Below are positions 1 through 9,222 of a stretch of 39,156 nucleotides of DNA, one piece after another. Location of the stretch: assembly GCA_017555805.1 (NCBI GenBank), contig JAFZFR010000107.1:1-39156 (forward strand), in the 5' to 3' direction. The stretch is from Alistipes sp. (GTDB lineage Bacteria > Bacteroidota > Bacteroidia > Bacteroidales > Rikenellaceae). Below the pieces are notes generated by a model that ran no database searches, was not told the DNA's origin, and was given only the letters and a program-made list of their open reading frames with translations. The position numbers and the translations under genes are program-made. Position 1 is the first letter of the stretch. Every line of letters begins with the position of its first letter.

Positions 1-13
1 GAGCTATTTCCGC
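1..13 (-). tRNA. tRNA 5' end, cut by window edge (probably a second tRNA-Gly)
   Basis: The 13 bases at the window edge read, on the minus strand, as the same first bases as the complete tRNA-Gly at 79-151 (GCGGAAATAGCTC). This is the 5' acceptor strand and start of the D stem. The rest lies outside the window, so the anticodon is not visible. It is probably a tandem copy in the same transcript, about 65 bases downstream. Confidence 0.7.
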
Positions 14-78
14 AAATATGTGGTAGTCAATTTCTTGACATAAAAAAAGACAATCACTAAAGCAACTGTCTGATTTTG

Positions 79-151
79 AGCGGAAAACGAGACTCGAACT
101 CGCGACCCCAACCTTGGCAAGGTTGTGCTCTACCAACTGAGCTATTTCCGC
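79..151 (-). tRNA. tRNA-Gly (GCC)
   Basis: A 73-nt cloverleaf on the minus strand. The acceptor GCGGAAA pairs with TTTCCGC and the discriminator base is U. The T loop is TTCGAGT, and the anticodon loop CTTGCCAAG carries GCC. No CCA is encoded. A promoter with both Bacteroidetes boxes lies just upstream at 197-227, and a second tRNA begins downstream at the window edge. Confidence 0.95.
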
Positions 152-196
152 ATTTTTCTGAACTTTGCAACCGAAGTTTCCTCCCAATTGCGAGTG

Positions 197-227
197 CAAA
201 GATATAGCAAAATTTCTTATCTCCAAA
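197..227 (-). promoter_or_regulatory. Bacteroidetes-type promoter for the tRNA-Gly genes
   Basis: The minus strand carries TTTG (224-227), a 19-base spacer and TATCTTTG (197-204). This matches the Bacteroidetes primary sigma factor consensus TTTG-N19/20-TAnnTTTG. It lies about 45 bases before the tRNA-Gly 5' end at 151. Confidence 0.8.
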
Positions 228-330
228 ACTTTTTGCATTTTTTTTGCATTTTTTTTGCGCCCGCCACCTCGCTTATTGCGTTAAAAGTCCAGAAACCCAC
301 ACCCAAAGCGTTGAGCAACAACACCTTGCG

Positions 331-702
331 TTATTTCACCACCGCGCGACCTATCCAGACCATAAAAACGCCCAGAACAAGGCTCAAGCCCGTATAAAGT
401 GCGAACATAGTCCAGTGGCGATGCTGCATCAAGAGGAAAATATCGTCGGCAAACGACGAAAAGGTGGTAAAACCGCCGCAAAAACCCGTCACAAGTAACA
501 CATTCATTGTCGGCGTGATGACATTATTTCGCTCGGCAAGACCCAGCAGCGCACCTATAATGAAACTACCGATGACATTCACCACAAAAGTTCCCAGCGG
601 GAAACCGCCCAACTCCCACAAGTGGCACAAACGACCCGTAAGATAGCGCAGGCAGGTGCCGCAAAAGCCGCCTATGCCCGCAATAATCATAGCCTTCAGC
701 AT
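331..702 (-). CDS. crcB: fluoride ion channel CrcB/FluC
   Basis: A 123-residue, four-helix membrane protein of the CrcB/Fluc family, whose antiparallel dimers export fluoride. The family signatures are visible: Asn42 in NVIGSF and the GGFTTFSSF motif at residues 76-84 that lines the pore. Length is normal for the family. It is a single gene, divergent from the urease operon. No fluoride riboswitch core (GGCGATGG-type) is visible in the roughly 180 bases upstream. The start at Met1 gives an intact first helix; Met5 is a possible alternative. Confidence 0.93.
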   Translation of the reverse strand: MLKAMIIAGIGGFCGTCLRYLTGRLCHLWELGGFPLGTFVVNVIGSFIIGALLGLAERNNVITPTMNVLLVTGFCGGFTTFSSFADDIFLLMQHRHWTMFALYTGLSLVLGVFMVWIGRAVVK

Positions 703-752
703 AACATCATATATTTATTTTAACATTTTTCTATGCGTAAAATTCAAAAATA

Positions 753-768
753 GTGCCACGCTCGGCAC
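753..768. promoter_or_regulatory. palindrome upstream of urease, candidate enhancer site
   Basis: The inverted repeat GTGCC-N6-GGCAC is centred about 97 bases upstream of the start site predicted from the sigma-54-like promoter at 833-846. That is a normal distance for a bacterial enhancer-binding protein. The arms are only 5 bp, so this is suggestive only. Confidence 0.3.
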
Positions 769-832
769 GCCCCACAAGCAACACATCCGCACCGCCACAA
801 GCAAAAAAATCCAACCATCAAAACCGCAAAAC

Positions 833-846
833 GGCACACAATTTGC
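833..846 (+). promoter_or_regulatory. candidate sigma-54 promoter of the urease operon
   Basis: GGCAC-N5-TTGC reads directly from the sequence, with exactly 10 bases between the -24 GG (833-834) and the -12 GC (845-846). Consensus is TGGCAC-N5-TTGCW; the base before GG here is C rather than T. Transcription would start near 858, about 26 bases before the ureA ATG. No TAnnTTTG box was found in the same interval. Confidence 0.5.
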
Positions 847-883
847 CCGAGAGTGCAATGATAACAAAAAAATTTCATCAATT

Positions 884-1186
884 ATGCATTTGACACCAAA
901 AGAGATTGACAAGCTCCAGTTGCTCACGCTTGGTCTTATTGCCGAGCGCCGACTGAAGAAGGGGTTGAAACTCAACCACCCCGAGGCCATTGCCTACATC
1001 ACCTCAACTGCCCTCGAGGGCGCGCGTGCGGGTAAGACCGTCGAGCAGGTGATGACCGACGCCGCTGCCGCGCTCACACGCAAGGATGTGATGGAGGGCG
1101 TGGGCGATATGATTACACTTTTGCAGGTCGAGGCGGTCTTTACCGACGGCTCGCGCCTTATCAGTATTCACAATCCTATAAAGTAA
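884..1186 (+). CDS. ureA: urease subunit gamma
   Basis: The 100-residue gamma subunit of nickel urease, which assembles with UreB and UreC to hydrolyse urea to ammonia and carbamate in the cytoplasm. The protein starts MHLTPKEIDKL and keeps family features such as the ERRLKKGLKLNHPEA and DAAAALTRKDVMEGV stretches and a full-length C-terminus. The ATG at 884 was chosen because the longer open frame (from 656) has no UreA homology before it and 884 gives the standard length. It is the first gene of the operon, 4 bases before ureB, behind a sigma-54-like promoter. Confidence 0.97.
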   Translation: MHLTPKEIDKLQLLTLGLIAERRLKKGLKLNHPEAIAYITSTALEGARAGKTVEQVMTDAAAALTRKDVMEGVGDMITLLQVEAVFTDGSRLISIHNPIK

Positions 1187-1190
1187 GAGT

Positions 1191-1724
1191 ATGAGCAACG
1201 ATAATAAGACAACAAGCGCACCCGTGGTGCAGCACCAGACACCAATGCAGCCCCTCTACCCCGACAAGGCGGGTTACAAGCCACAGCAGGAGTGTGGCGT
1301 GGGCGCAGTGATTTTGGCCACAGAGCCTATCGCCTACAACACCAACCGCACCGTTCGCAAGGTGACCGTCCGCAATACGGGCGACCGCCCAGTGCAGGTG
1401 GGCTCTCACTTCCACTTCTTCGAGGTGAACCGCTACCTGGAGTTCGACCGCGACGCCGCCTTCGGCACACACCTCAACATCCCTGCCACAACGGCCATCC
1501 GCTTCGAGCCAGGCGACAGCCACGATGTGGAGTTGGTGAACTATGGCGGTAAGCGACGCGTAATCGGCTTCAACAACCTTGTGAAGGGCTACACAGGCGT
1601 GGAGGACAGACCGACCTACTACCCTGCCTACCTCAAGGCGATGCGCAGATTGCACCACAACGGCTTCCGCTCGACAGATGCGATGTGCCAGAAACAGAGT
1701 TGCAACCAGGAAAAGAAAAACTAA
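1191..1724 (+). CDS. ureB: urease subunit beta, extended at both ends
   Basis: Beta subunit of urease. The family core spans about residues 35-137 ([52 protein letters not shown]). At 177 residues it is much longer than the usual 100-110-residue bacterial UreB. There is an N-terminal extension of about 34 residues rich in Gln and Pro, and a C-terminal extension of about 40 basic, His- and Cys-containing residues. It lies 4 bases after ureA and 13 bases before ureC. The extensions are seen directly; their function is unknown. Confidence 0.95.
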   Translation: MSNDNKTTSAPVVQHQTPMQPLYPDKAGYKPQQECGVGAVILATEPIAYNTNRTVRKVTVRNTGDRPVQVGSHFHFFEVNRYLEFDRDAAFGTHLNIPATTAIRFEPGDSHDVELVNYGGKRRVIGFNNLVKGYTGVEDRPTYYPAYLKAMRRLHHNGFRSTDAMCQKQSCNQEKKN

Positions 1725-1737
1725 AACACTACGAAAG

Positions 1738-3456
1738 ATGGCGACAATATCAAGACAGGAGAATAACAATTTGTTTGGACCAACGGTGGGCGACAAGATT
1801 CGCCTCGCCGACACAGATTTGTATGTAGAGATTGAGCGCGACCTGCGCTGCTATGGCGACGAGGTTGTCTACGGCGGTGGCAAGACCCTGCGTGATGGTA
1901 TGGGTCTGGCTAACACCACACCCTCATCGGCGGGAGCGCTGGACCTTGTGATAACCAATGTGACCATCATCGACCCTCTGCTGGGCGTCGTGAAGGCCGA
2001 TGTGGGTATCAAGGATGGCAAGATTGCGGGCATAGGCAAGTCGGGCAACCCCAACACTATGGATGGCGTGAACCCCGACCTTGTAACGGGTGCGGCGACG
2101 GATGCTATCTCTGGCGAGCACCTTATCCTCACGGCGGCGGGTATCGACGGACACATCCACTTTATCTCGCCACAGCAGGCCGAGGCGGCATTGAGCAACG
2201 GTATCACGACCCTCATCGGTGGTGGTATAGGCCCTTCTGACGGCTCGAACGGTACGACAATCACCTCGGGCGTGTGGAATATGGAGATGATGCTGAAGGC
2301 TGCCGAAACGATGCCAGTGAATGTAGGTTTCCTGGGCAAGGGTAACTGCTCGGGCAAGCAGTCCATCGAGGAGCAACTTGAGGCGGGCGCCTGCGGTCTG
2401 AAGATTCACGAGGACTGGGGCTCAACACCAGCCGCCATACGCTGTGCGCTGGATGTGGCGGAGCAGTATGATGTGCAGGTAGCAATCCACACCGACACGC
2501 TCAACGAATGCGGTTATGTGGAGGATACTATCGCCGCCATCGACGGTCGCACCATCCACACCTACCACACCGAGGGTGCGGGAGGCGGTCACGCGCCAGA
2601 CCTCTTGAAGGTGGCGAGTATGCCGTTCGTATTGCCATCATCAACCAACCCAACACTGCCTTTTGGTATCAACTCACAGGCGGAGTTGTTCGATATGATT
2701 ATGGTCTGCCACAACCTCAACCCAGGCATCCCTTCGGATGTGGCGTTTGCCGAGAGTCGCGTAAGACCAGGCACGCAGGCGGCGGAGAATGTGCTGCACG
2801 ACCTGGGCGTGTTGTCGATGATTTCATCCGATTCGCAGGCTATGGGCCGCGTGGGCGAGTCGTTTATGCGTGCCGTACAGATGGCATCATATATGAAGAA
2901 GGCGTGCGGCAAGTTGCACGAGGATAGCGCCGAGAACGATAACTTCCGCGTGCTGCGCTACATCGCAAAGGTGACAATCAACCCAGCCGTAACCTGGGGT
3001 ATCGCCGACTATCTCGGCTCGGTGAGCAAGGGCAAGATTGCCGACCTCGTGCTCTGGGAGCCACAGTTCTTCGGTGCAAAGCCAAAGATGGTCATCAAGG
3101 CGGGTGCAATCAGTTGGGCAAATATGGGCGACCCTAACGCCTCATTGCCAACACCACAGCCTTGCTACTACCGCCCTATGTTCGGCGCCTACGGCAAGGT
3201 GTTGCGCCAGAGTTGCATCAGTTTTGTCTCGAAGGCGGCGTGCGAGGGTGGCATAGCATCGCGCCTGCGTCTGCACCACAAGGTGCTGCCAGTGCGCCAC
3301 ACGCGTCAGGTGACAAAGCACGATATGGTGCTCAACTCACTCACGCCACGCATAGATGTAAACCCCGAGACATTCGAGGTGGCAGTGAATGGCGTGAAGG
3401 TCTATGTCGAGCCAGCCAAGAGCGTCTCACTCGGACAACTCTATTGGTTTAGTTAG
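1738..3456 (+). CDS. ureC: urease subunit alpha, catalytic
   Basis: The 572-residue catalytic subunit with the bi-nickel site. Visible ligands and catalytic residues are His139 and His141 (GIDGHIHF), the carbamylated Lys222 (GLKIHEDW), the downstream IHTDTLNE and [12 protein letters not shown] histidines, and the flap Cys324-His325 (MVCHNL). All key residues are intact, so the enzyme should be active after nickel insertion by UreD/E/F/G. The start at 1738 ([10 protein letters not shown]) gives the family length; the reading frame is open further upstream but overlaps ureB and adds no homologous sequence. Confidence 0.98.
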   Translation: MATISRQENNNLFGPTVGDKIRLADTDLYVEIERDLRCYGDEVVYGGGKTLRDGMGLANTTPSSAGALDLVITNVTIIDPLLGVVKADVGIKDGKIAGIGKSGNPNTMDGVNPDLVTGAATDAISGEHLILTAAGIDGHIHFISPQQAEAALSNGITTLIGGGIGPSDGSNGTTITSGVWNMEMMLKAAETMPVNVGFLGKGNCSGKQSIEEQLEAGACGLKIHEDWGSTPAAIRCALDVAEQYDVQVAIHTDTLNECGYVEDTIAAIDGRTIHTYHTEGAGGGHAPDLLKVASMPFVLPSSTNPTLPFGINSQAELFDMIMVCHNLNPGIPSDVAFAESRVRPGTQAAENVLHDLGVLSMISSDSQAMGRVGESFMRAVQMASYMKKACGKLHEDSAENDNFRVLRYIAKVTINPAVTWGIADYLGSVSKGKIADLVLWEPQFFGAKPKMVIKAGAISWANMGDPNASLPTPQPCYYRPMFGAYGKVLRQSCISFVSKAACEGGIASRLRLHHKVLPVRHTRQVTKHDMVLNSLTPRIDVNPETFEVAVNGVKVYVEPAKSVSLGQLYWFS

Positions 3457-3461
3457 CGACT

Positions 3462-4025
3462 ATGAGAAGCGTAAAAGAGATATTGGGTAACATCGCCTCC
3501 AAAGAGTGGGAGCATCGCGCCTCGCTCGCGGAGGTGATTTACCTCGATTTGGACCAGTGGACAGCCCAGCGCAGCCGCTTCCTTGCGTGCGCCGCCGATG
3601 GCGAGGAGTATGCTATCTCGCTGCCTAGGAATACGCGCCTGAAGGATGGCGATGTCATCGACTACGACAAGCGTGCCGAGCGGATGACCGTCGTGAGGCT
3701 GAAACTTGCCGATATGATGGTGGTGGACCTCGGTACACTCTCGCGCCAGCCCCTTGATGAGGCTCTGCGCGTGGCGGTGGAGTTGGGTCACGCACTGGGC
3801 AACCAGCACTGGGCGGCGGTGGTGCGTGGCACGAAGGTATATGTGCCGCTGATGGTCGATCGCAAGGTGATGGAGAGCGTGATGCGTACCCACTCGTTCG
3901 ACCATATCTTCTACTCGTTCCGCCCTGCCCACCAGATTATCCCCTACCTCTCGCCACACGAGGTGCGGCGACTGCTCGGGGCAACACACTCAACCGACCA
4001 TCACCATGCCACAGATGCAAAATAG
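3462..4025 (+). CDS. ureE: urease accessory protein UreE (nickel metallochaperone)
   Basis: A 187-residue UreE that delivers Ni2+ to the UreDFG-apourease complex. The N-terminal peptide-binding domain is followed by the metal-binding domain with the conserved His of LGNQHWA. The C-terminus carries only a modest His cluster (DHHH), not the long His-rich tail of Klebsiella UreE. It starts 5 bases after ureC, and its last 20 bases overlap the start of ureF. Confidence 0.93.
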   Translation: MRSVKEILGNIASKEWEHRASLAEVIYLDLDQWTAQRSRFLACAADGEEYAISLPRNTRLKDGDVIDYDKRAERMTVVRLKLADMMVVDLGTLSRQPLDEALRVAVELGHALGNQHWAAVVRGTKVYVPLMVDRKVMESVMRTHSFDHIFYSFRPAHQIIPYLSPHEVRRLLGATHSTDHHHATDAK

Positions 4026-4707
4026 GGGCTCGCTGGGCTCGGTTTTCCATCTAATGCAACTCTGCGACTCGGCACTCCCCGTAGGAGGATTCTCCTTCTC
4101 CTGCGCTCTGGAGAGTGCCGCAGAGCAGGGGGCGGTGAGGGATGCCGCCACGCTGGAGGAGTATATCCGTACGGTGGTGAGTCAGACCCTACGGATGGAT
4201 GGTGTTGCCGCCCTGCACGCCTTTCGCAATAGCCACAACCGCGACCGTCTGCACTCCATTGACGCCCTGCTGCACTCGCGCAAGCCATCGCTGGAGTGGC
4301 GCACGATGAGTTGCCGTATGGGGCGTAAGTTGGCGGAGTTGGGCGCGGCGATACTACCCTGCCCAGACCTTGACAACTGGTTGGGCGACATCACTGCGGG
4401 GCGTACCCCAGGCTCCTATGCCACCACGCAGGGTTTGCTCTTCTCGCTCTGCGGAGCGCACGAGGAGGAACTATTCACGGCGGTGGGCTACGGCACAGCC
4501 ACGATGATAGCGGGCGCTGCCCTGCGACTGCTGCGCGTGACACATCTTGACACCCAGCGCATCATCTTCTCGCTCGCCGACCTCGTGGAGAGGCTCTACG
4601 GCGAGGTCAGTGGCTGGTCGCTTGACAAGATGGAGGGCTTCGCACCGCAGGTGGAGATACTCTCCTCGCTGCACGAGCGGGGCAAGCAACGAATGTTTAT
4701 GTCATAA
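4006..4707 (+). CDS. ureF: urease accessory protein UreF
   Basis: A 233-residue all-helical UreF that bridges UreD and UreG during nickel insertion. The family N-terminus is clear ([20 protein letters not shown]), followed by the conserved central helices. The ATG at 4006 overlaps the ureE 3' end by 20 bases; a second Met three codons later is an alternative start. The overlap suggests translational coupling. Confidence 0.93.
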   Translation: MPQMQNRGSLGSVFHLMQLCDSALPVGGFSFSCALESAAEQGAVRDAATLEEYIRTVVSQTLRMDGVAALHAFRNSHNRDRLHSIDALLHSRKPSLEWRTMSCRMGRKLAELGAAILPCPDLDNWLGDITAGRTPGSYATTQGLLFSLCGAHEEELFTAVGYGTATMIAGAALRLLRVTHLDTQRIIFSLADLVERLYGEVSGWSLDKMEGFAPQVEILSSLHERGKQRMFMS

Positions 4708-4726
4708 AACGAAAATCTCACTTTCA

Positions 4727-5350
4727 ATGAATAACACTTGCAGAATAGGCATTGGCGGCCCCGTAGGCTCGGGCAAGACCGCCATCATCGAGGCCATCAC
4801 ACCCCGCCTGCTGGAGTTGGGTCACAAGGTGCTCATCATCACCAACGATGTGGTCACCACCGAGGATGCCCAGCATGTCAGGCGCATCCTGAAGGGCGTG
4901 CTCGCCGAGGAGCGCATCATAGGCGTTGAGACTGGCGCCTGTCCCCACACCGCCGTACGCGAGGACCCATCAATGAATCTGGCGGCGGTGGAGGAGATGG
5001 AGAGCCGTTTCCCTGATGGCGATGTGGTGCTGATAGAGTCGGGCGGCGACAACCTCACGCTCACATTCAGCCCCGCGCTGGTCGATTTCTTCATCTATGT
5101 GATTGATGTGGCGGCGGGCGACAAGATTCCGCGCAAGGATGGACCAGGAATATCCCATTCGGACATCCTCGTAATCAACAAGACCGACCTTGCCCCCTAT
5201 GTACACGCCTCGCTGGATGTGATGCGTGACGACTCGCTCGCTATGCGTGGCGAGGGCAAACCCTTTGTCTTTACCAACTGCTTTACGGGCGAGGGCATCG
5301 ACGAACTGGTCGCGCTCATCTGCCGTATGGCACTTTTCGATAAGGCATAA
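4727..5350 (+). CDS. ureG: urease accessory GTPase UreG
   Basis: A 207-residue SIMIBI-class GTPase that powers nickel delivery. The P-loop GPVGSGKT is at residues 11-18, the nickel-binding Cys72-Pro73-His74 motif follows, then the switch region ESGGDNL and the guanine-specificity motif NKTD. The start [11 protein letters not shown] at 4727 is family-typical; upstream in-frame sequence overlaps ureF and is not conserved. Its stop codon shares one base with the ureD start (TAATG). Confidence 0.97.
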   Translation: MNNTCRIGIGGPVGSGKTAIIEAITPRLLELGHKVLIITNDVVTTEDAQHVRRILKGVLAEERIIGVETGACPHTAVREDPSMNLAAVEEMESRFPDGDVVLIESGGDNLTLTFSPALVDFFIYVIDVAAGDKIPRKDGPGISHSDILVINKTDLAPYVHASLDVMRDDSLAMRGEGKPFVFTNCFTGEGIDELVALICRMALFDKA

Positions 5351-6216
5351 TGGAGGGCACGACATTCCAACCCTCACACCGCAGCGGCAAGCACGGCGTA
5401 CTGGAGATGACCTTCGAGCAGGATGAGCGCCAGCGCAGCATCCTCCGCCGACTGCACCGCCAGACGCCCATAATCGTTCAGCAGGCTCTCTACTTCGACG
5501 AGCAGATGCCCGAGTTGCCGTGCGTCTATATCCTCTCGTCGGGAGGTCCTGTGGTCGAGGGCGACAGTTACGAGCAGAGCATCCTGCTCCGCCGTGGTGC
5601 GTCGGCTCACATCTCGACGGGCGCAGCGACCAAGGTGGCGCAGATGAGTGGCGGGCGTGCTACGATGCGCCAGCGGTGGGTGCTGGAGGAGGATAGTTAT
5701 CTTGAGTACCTGCCCGAGCCGACCATCCCCTGCCGTGGGGCGCGCTATGATGCGGAGTGCGAGATTCAGATTGCACCCTCGGCAACAATGTTCTACTCGG
5801 AGATTTTCTTGAGCGGACGCCGCCACTCGGGCGAGCGATTCTGCTACGAGGAGTTAAACCTCAGGTGTAACATCCGCCGCCCCGACGGTACACTACTCTT
5901 TAGCGAGCGAGCCCTCATACACCCCTTGCAGGGCGAACTTGCGCGGTTGGGTGTGCTGGGCGACTGGGAGATATTTTCCACGGTGCTTATCCTCGCGCCC
6001 GCCGAGAATATCCCCTCGCTGGAGGCATCCATAGAGCCATTTATCGGCGAGCAAACCGCCCTTGCCATCCACCGCCTGCCCAACAGCGCGGGGTTGATGT
6101 GTCGCATCGTGGGGCGCGAGAGTCAGGATGTGAAGCGCCTCGTGCGCGAACTATGCTCGCAGGTGCGCCAATGCACAAAGGGGCGTGCGCTCGCCGCCGA
6201 TTTTCCTTGGAGATAA
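5350..6216 (+). CDS. ureD: urease accessory protein UreD/UreH
   Basis: A 288-residue UreD-family scaffold that binds apourease and provides the nickel tunnel with UreF and UreG. Family segments are recognisable: ISTGAATKVAQM near residues 92-104, LEYLPEPTIPCRGARY and EIFLSGR. Its start overlaps the ureG stop by one base. It is the last accessory gene; the urea transporter follows after 18 bases. Confidence 0.93.
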   Translation: MEGTTFQPSHRSGKHGVLEMTFEQDERQRSILRRLHRQTPIIVQQALYFDEQMPELPCVYILSSGGPVVEGDSYEQSILLRRGASAHISTGAATKVAQMSGGRATMRQRWVLEEDSYLEYLPEPTIPCRGARYDAECEIQIAPSATMFYSEIFLSGRRHSGERFCYEELNLRCNIRRPDGTLLFSERALIHPLQGELARLGVLGDWEIFSTVLILAPAENIPSLEASIEPFIGEQTALAIHRLPNSAGLMCRIVGRESQDVKRLVRELCSQVRQCTKGRALAADFPWR

Positions 6217-6234
6217 ACCAAAATCTATTTAGTT

Positions 6235-7248
6235 ATGAATACAATGACAGAAAAACTTTCCGACAGAGGTCTGTTCGGATATTTGAAAATCTTGCTTCGC
6301 GGCTCTGGTCAGGTGATGTTTCAGGGCAACGCATGGACGGGACTGCTCTTCCTCATCGGCATCTTCTGGGGCGCGTACGCTTCGCATACGCCCGCCGTGG
6401 CGTGGGGTGCGCTGCTCGGTCTGATGGTATCGACCGCCACGGGCTACATCCTCAACCTCCCCGACGAGGATGGCAGGCAGGGCTTGTGGGGCTTCAACGG
6501 CATCCTTGTGGGTTGCGCCTTCCCCACATTTCTGGGTAACACAATCTGGGTGTGGCTCTCGCTGGCGCTCTGCGCGGCACTGACGGTATGGGTGCGCGAG
6601 GGCTTGAACAATGTGATGAAGCCGTGGAAGGTAAACTCCTTCACATTCCCCTTCGTGGTGAGCACCTGGCTCTTTCTGCTGGCGGCACGCGCTATGCACG
6701 GGCTTGACGCTACGAACATGGCTACGCCGATGCTCCCCGAGCACCTCACAACGGGCGGCGTGCTCTACATCGACCAGGCTCTGCAATACCTTCTGCGCGG
6801 CACCTCACAGGTCTTTCTGATTGATTCGTGGGTTACGGGTCTGCTCTTTATCATCGGTCTGCTCATCGCCTCGCGCTGGGCGGCTCTGTGGGCGATTATT
6901 GGCTCGGCACTCGCCATCGTGACGGCATCGGTCTTGAGCGCTTCGGGTCACAGCATCGCACACGGACTTTACGGCTTTAGTCCCGTACTGACCGCCATAG
7001 CATTGGCTACGGTCTTCTATCGACCCTGCTGGCGCTCGGCATTGTGGGCTCTCATCGGTATCATCATCACCGTAGTGTCGCAGGCAGCGATGAATGTGAT
7101 GTTCGAGCCACTGGGTCTTGCCACACTCACCGCGCCATTCTGCATCACCACCTGGGCATTCCTGCTGCCGATGTTCAAACTCGACGAGGCAAAGCCCGAC
7201 CACTCTAACTGGACTCCCGCGTTGAAGCGTCATCTTCAGAAGAAGTAG
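6235..7248 (+). CDS. urea transporter (UT/SLC14 family)
   Basis: A 337-residue membrane protein of the urea transporter family, made of two homologous halves. The repeat is visible: LLRGSGQVMFQGNAWTGLLF near residue 20 and LLRGTSQVFLIDSWVTGLLF near residue 185. Each half carries an N-P/F-rich pore segment such as NGILVGCAFP and YGFSPVLTAIALA. Located 18 bases after ureD, it probably supplies urea to the urease. Its last 44 bases overlap, tail to tail, the 3' end of the opposite-strand transporter gene. Confidence 0.93.
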   Translation: MNTMTEKLSDRGLFGYLKILLRGSGQVMFQGNAWTGLLFLIGIFWGAYASHTPAVAWGALLGLMVSTATGYILNLPDEDGRQGLWGFNGILVGCAFPTFLGNTIWVWLSLALCAALTVWVREGLNNVMKPWKVNSFTFPFVVSTWLFLLAARAMHGLDATNMATPMLPEHLTTGGVLYIDQALQYLLRGTSQVFLIDSWVTGLLFIIGLLIASRWAALWAIIGSALAIVTASVLSASGHSIAHGLYGFSPVLTAIALATVFYRPCWRSALWALIGIIITVVSQAAMNVMFEPLGLATLTAPFCITTWAFLLPMFKLDEAKPDHSNWTPALKRHLQKK

Positions 7249-9199
7249 TCCTACGAAAACTCCACGGGCGGGAGCGCTCGCCCAAAATATCCCTACCAAG
7301 TGTGGCGGTCACAAGAACTCCGACAATCTGGAGCAGAAGCGTGACCGCCAATACTAAATTCACACCACCCCACTTCATCACAAGCGGAATCGTAAAGACA
7401 CCCACCACCGCGCCCGCCTTACCCATAGCGGCGGCAAGACCCGCGCCCGCACCACGGTCGGCGATAGGGTAAATCTGCGCGGGAAGGACAAAGGTGATAA
7501 GGTGCGGACCGGCATTAAGGAAAATCTCAAAGACCACAAAGCCCGCAATCATCGTCCAGCGTGGCAGGTGCATCATATTGCCCAACATCAGCAGCAACAA
7601 TCCCGCCGCCGCTGCCGCAAAGCCGAGGCTCTGCTGGCGGATGTGTGACGAGCGGCGCACCACCGCAAGACCGAGCGCAAAACCGACTGCTACAAAGAGG
7701 TTTATATATGCCGACAACTGCACCGACGATGCCGTATGGGCGATAGTTCCCACCTCGCCACGACTCAACCCCAGCGACATAATCAGCACAGGCAGAAAGA
7801 CACCCACGCCATAGACCGCATACCCCTCGCACGCCCACGGCACACCGCAGAAAATCGAGCGGCGCAGGTTCTCGCCACGCAACATATCGCGCCACGAGAG
7901 GCGGTCGCGCTCCGCCTTCTCATCACGACCCGCAATCTCGCCAATCACGACATCCTCGCCAAGAAAAAACCTCACGGCGTGCTCCGCCTCCTCGCGCCTG
8001 CCCTTCGAGAGCAGCCACCCAGGACTCTGCTCAAAGCGCGTCGCCGCCAGCAGCATCACCACCGCCATAACGGCAACGAGCAGATACATTCCGTTCCAAT
8101 GGTCAGCCGTAGTCCAATGCTCCAGAATGTAGTAGCAGACAAACGCCATCACGATATTTCCCAGCGCCGAGGCAGCCTTCGCCACGCCGACCATAAACAG
8201 ACGCCAACGGCGGGGCATAATCTCGGATATATAATCCGAGTCGAGACTATAACCGCCACCAACGCCAAAACCCATCACAAAGAGCGCCAGGCCGCTTATG
8301 ACAAGGTTGGGCGTAAAGGATGCGACCAGCGCACCGAGCAGAATCAGTGCGGGCGAGAGCCTCAAGTAACGCAGATAGCCTCTACTGTCGCTCCACCTCC
8401 CGATAAGGATTGAGCCCACCATAATGCCCGCAAGGCTCATGCTCGCCAGCGCGCCCTGACCGAGCGCCGAGAGCGTCCTGTGCTCAAGAATCTGCATCAG
8501 GGGGATGACCACGCCGACAAGCGTCGAGAGCGCCGCGCCCACCACCTGACCAAGTGACGCCACAACGAGCACCCGCAGATGACCCAAGCGCAGCGGCATA
8601 GTGTCCATATCGAGAGGCTTACCATCCTCACGCTCACCCCTATGTTGAAAACGGCGGCGCATAGCCTGCCACCGCTCGATAGTCCAGCGCAGGGCAACAC
8701 CCACGCCGACACCCACCGCCGACTCGAAGAAGCGCAGCGAGCAGTTGGTCGCGGGGTCAGCCTCGGGCGACATCTGCGCCACGAGCATAATGATGAGCAG
8801 CGTGATGGTGGCGATGCGCCCGTTGTTGTAGATGTTGAGCACCATACATAGCGCCTCCAACGCAAAGACCGTCAGCAGCATACCCATCACCGAGAATGGC
8901 AACAACTTAAGGTAGGCGTAGGCAATCACAGCCCCGAGGAATGTGCCCAGCACACGCAGCCAGGCGGGTCGCAACGCCTCCTTATAGGAGGGCATCTGCA
9001 ACACCGTAATGACCGAGGTGCACGACAACATAGCACCCATCCACCGCGACGCGGCGTGAATCTGACCCGTAGCATAGATGCCCACATAGTACGCCAGCGC
9101 GATACCCACGCACGACACCACCAGCACAAACGGGTGGATGCGCGCCACCGCCGAGTAGATGATGGTGCGCAGACGAGTTACGATTTTCGGCTCTTTCAT
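7205..9199 (-). CDS. FUSC-like membrane domain fused to an MFS transporter
   Basis: A 664-residue membrane protein in two parts. Residues 1 to about 185 hold hydrophobic helices resembling the FUSC/aromatic-acid exporter family (RVLGTFLGAVIAYA, RFFESAVGVGVGVAL). A charged linker (about 186-205) follows, then a 12-helix MFS permease of the sugar/organic-acid type (GRWSDSRGYLRYLR between helices 2 and 3, and a central loop rich in Arg and Glu). The C-terminal tail of about 30 polar residues is partly encoded antisense to the urea transporter gene. Substrate unknown. Assignment of the N-terminal domain is from motif memory and is less certain than the MFS part. Confidence 0.85.
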   Translation of the reverse strand: MKEPKIVTRLRTIIYSAVARIHPFVLVVSCVGIALAYYVGIYATGQIHAASRWMGAMLSCTSVITVLQMPSYKEALRPAWLRVLGTFLGAVIAYAYLKLLPFSVMGMLLTVFALEALCMVLNIYNNGRIATITLLIIMLVAQMSPEADPATNCSLRFFESAVGVGVGVALRWTIERWQAMRRRFQHRGEREDGKPLDMDTMPLRLGHLRVLVVASLGQVVGAALSTLVGVVIPLMQILEHRTLSALGQGALASMSLAGIMVGSILIGRWSDSRGYLRYLRLSPALILLGALVASFTPNLVISGLALFVMGFGVGGGYSLDSDYISEIMPRRWRLFMVGVAKAASALGNIVMAFVCYYILEHWTTADHWNGMYLLVAVMAVVMLLAATRFEQSPGWLLSKGRREEAEHAVRFFLGEDVVIGEIAGRDEKAERDRLSWRDMLRGENLRRSIFCGVPWACEGYAVYGVGVFLPVLIMSLGLSRGEVGTIAHTASSVQLSAYINLFVAVGFALGLAVVRRSSHIRQQSLGFAAAAAGLLLLMLGNMMHLPRWTMIAGFVVFEIFLNAGPHLITFVLPAQIYPIADRGAGAGLAAAMGKAGAVVGVFTIPLVMKWGGVNLVLAVTLLLQIVGVLVTATLGRDILGERSRPWSFRRTTSSEDDASTRESS

Positions 9200-9222
9200 A
9201 GCAAATTCGTTTCCCCGAAAAG

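Noticed and set aside
703..883. possible fluoride riboswitch before crcB
   Set aside because: The conserved core of the crcB motif was not found on the minus strand, and the region is largely AT-rich or belongs to the urease promoter.
656..883. longer N-terminus of UreA from an upstream start
   Set aside because: The extra 76 codons carry no UreA similarity and overlap the predicted promoter. The ATG at 884 gives the standard length.
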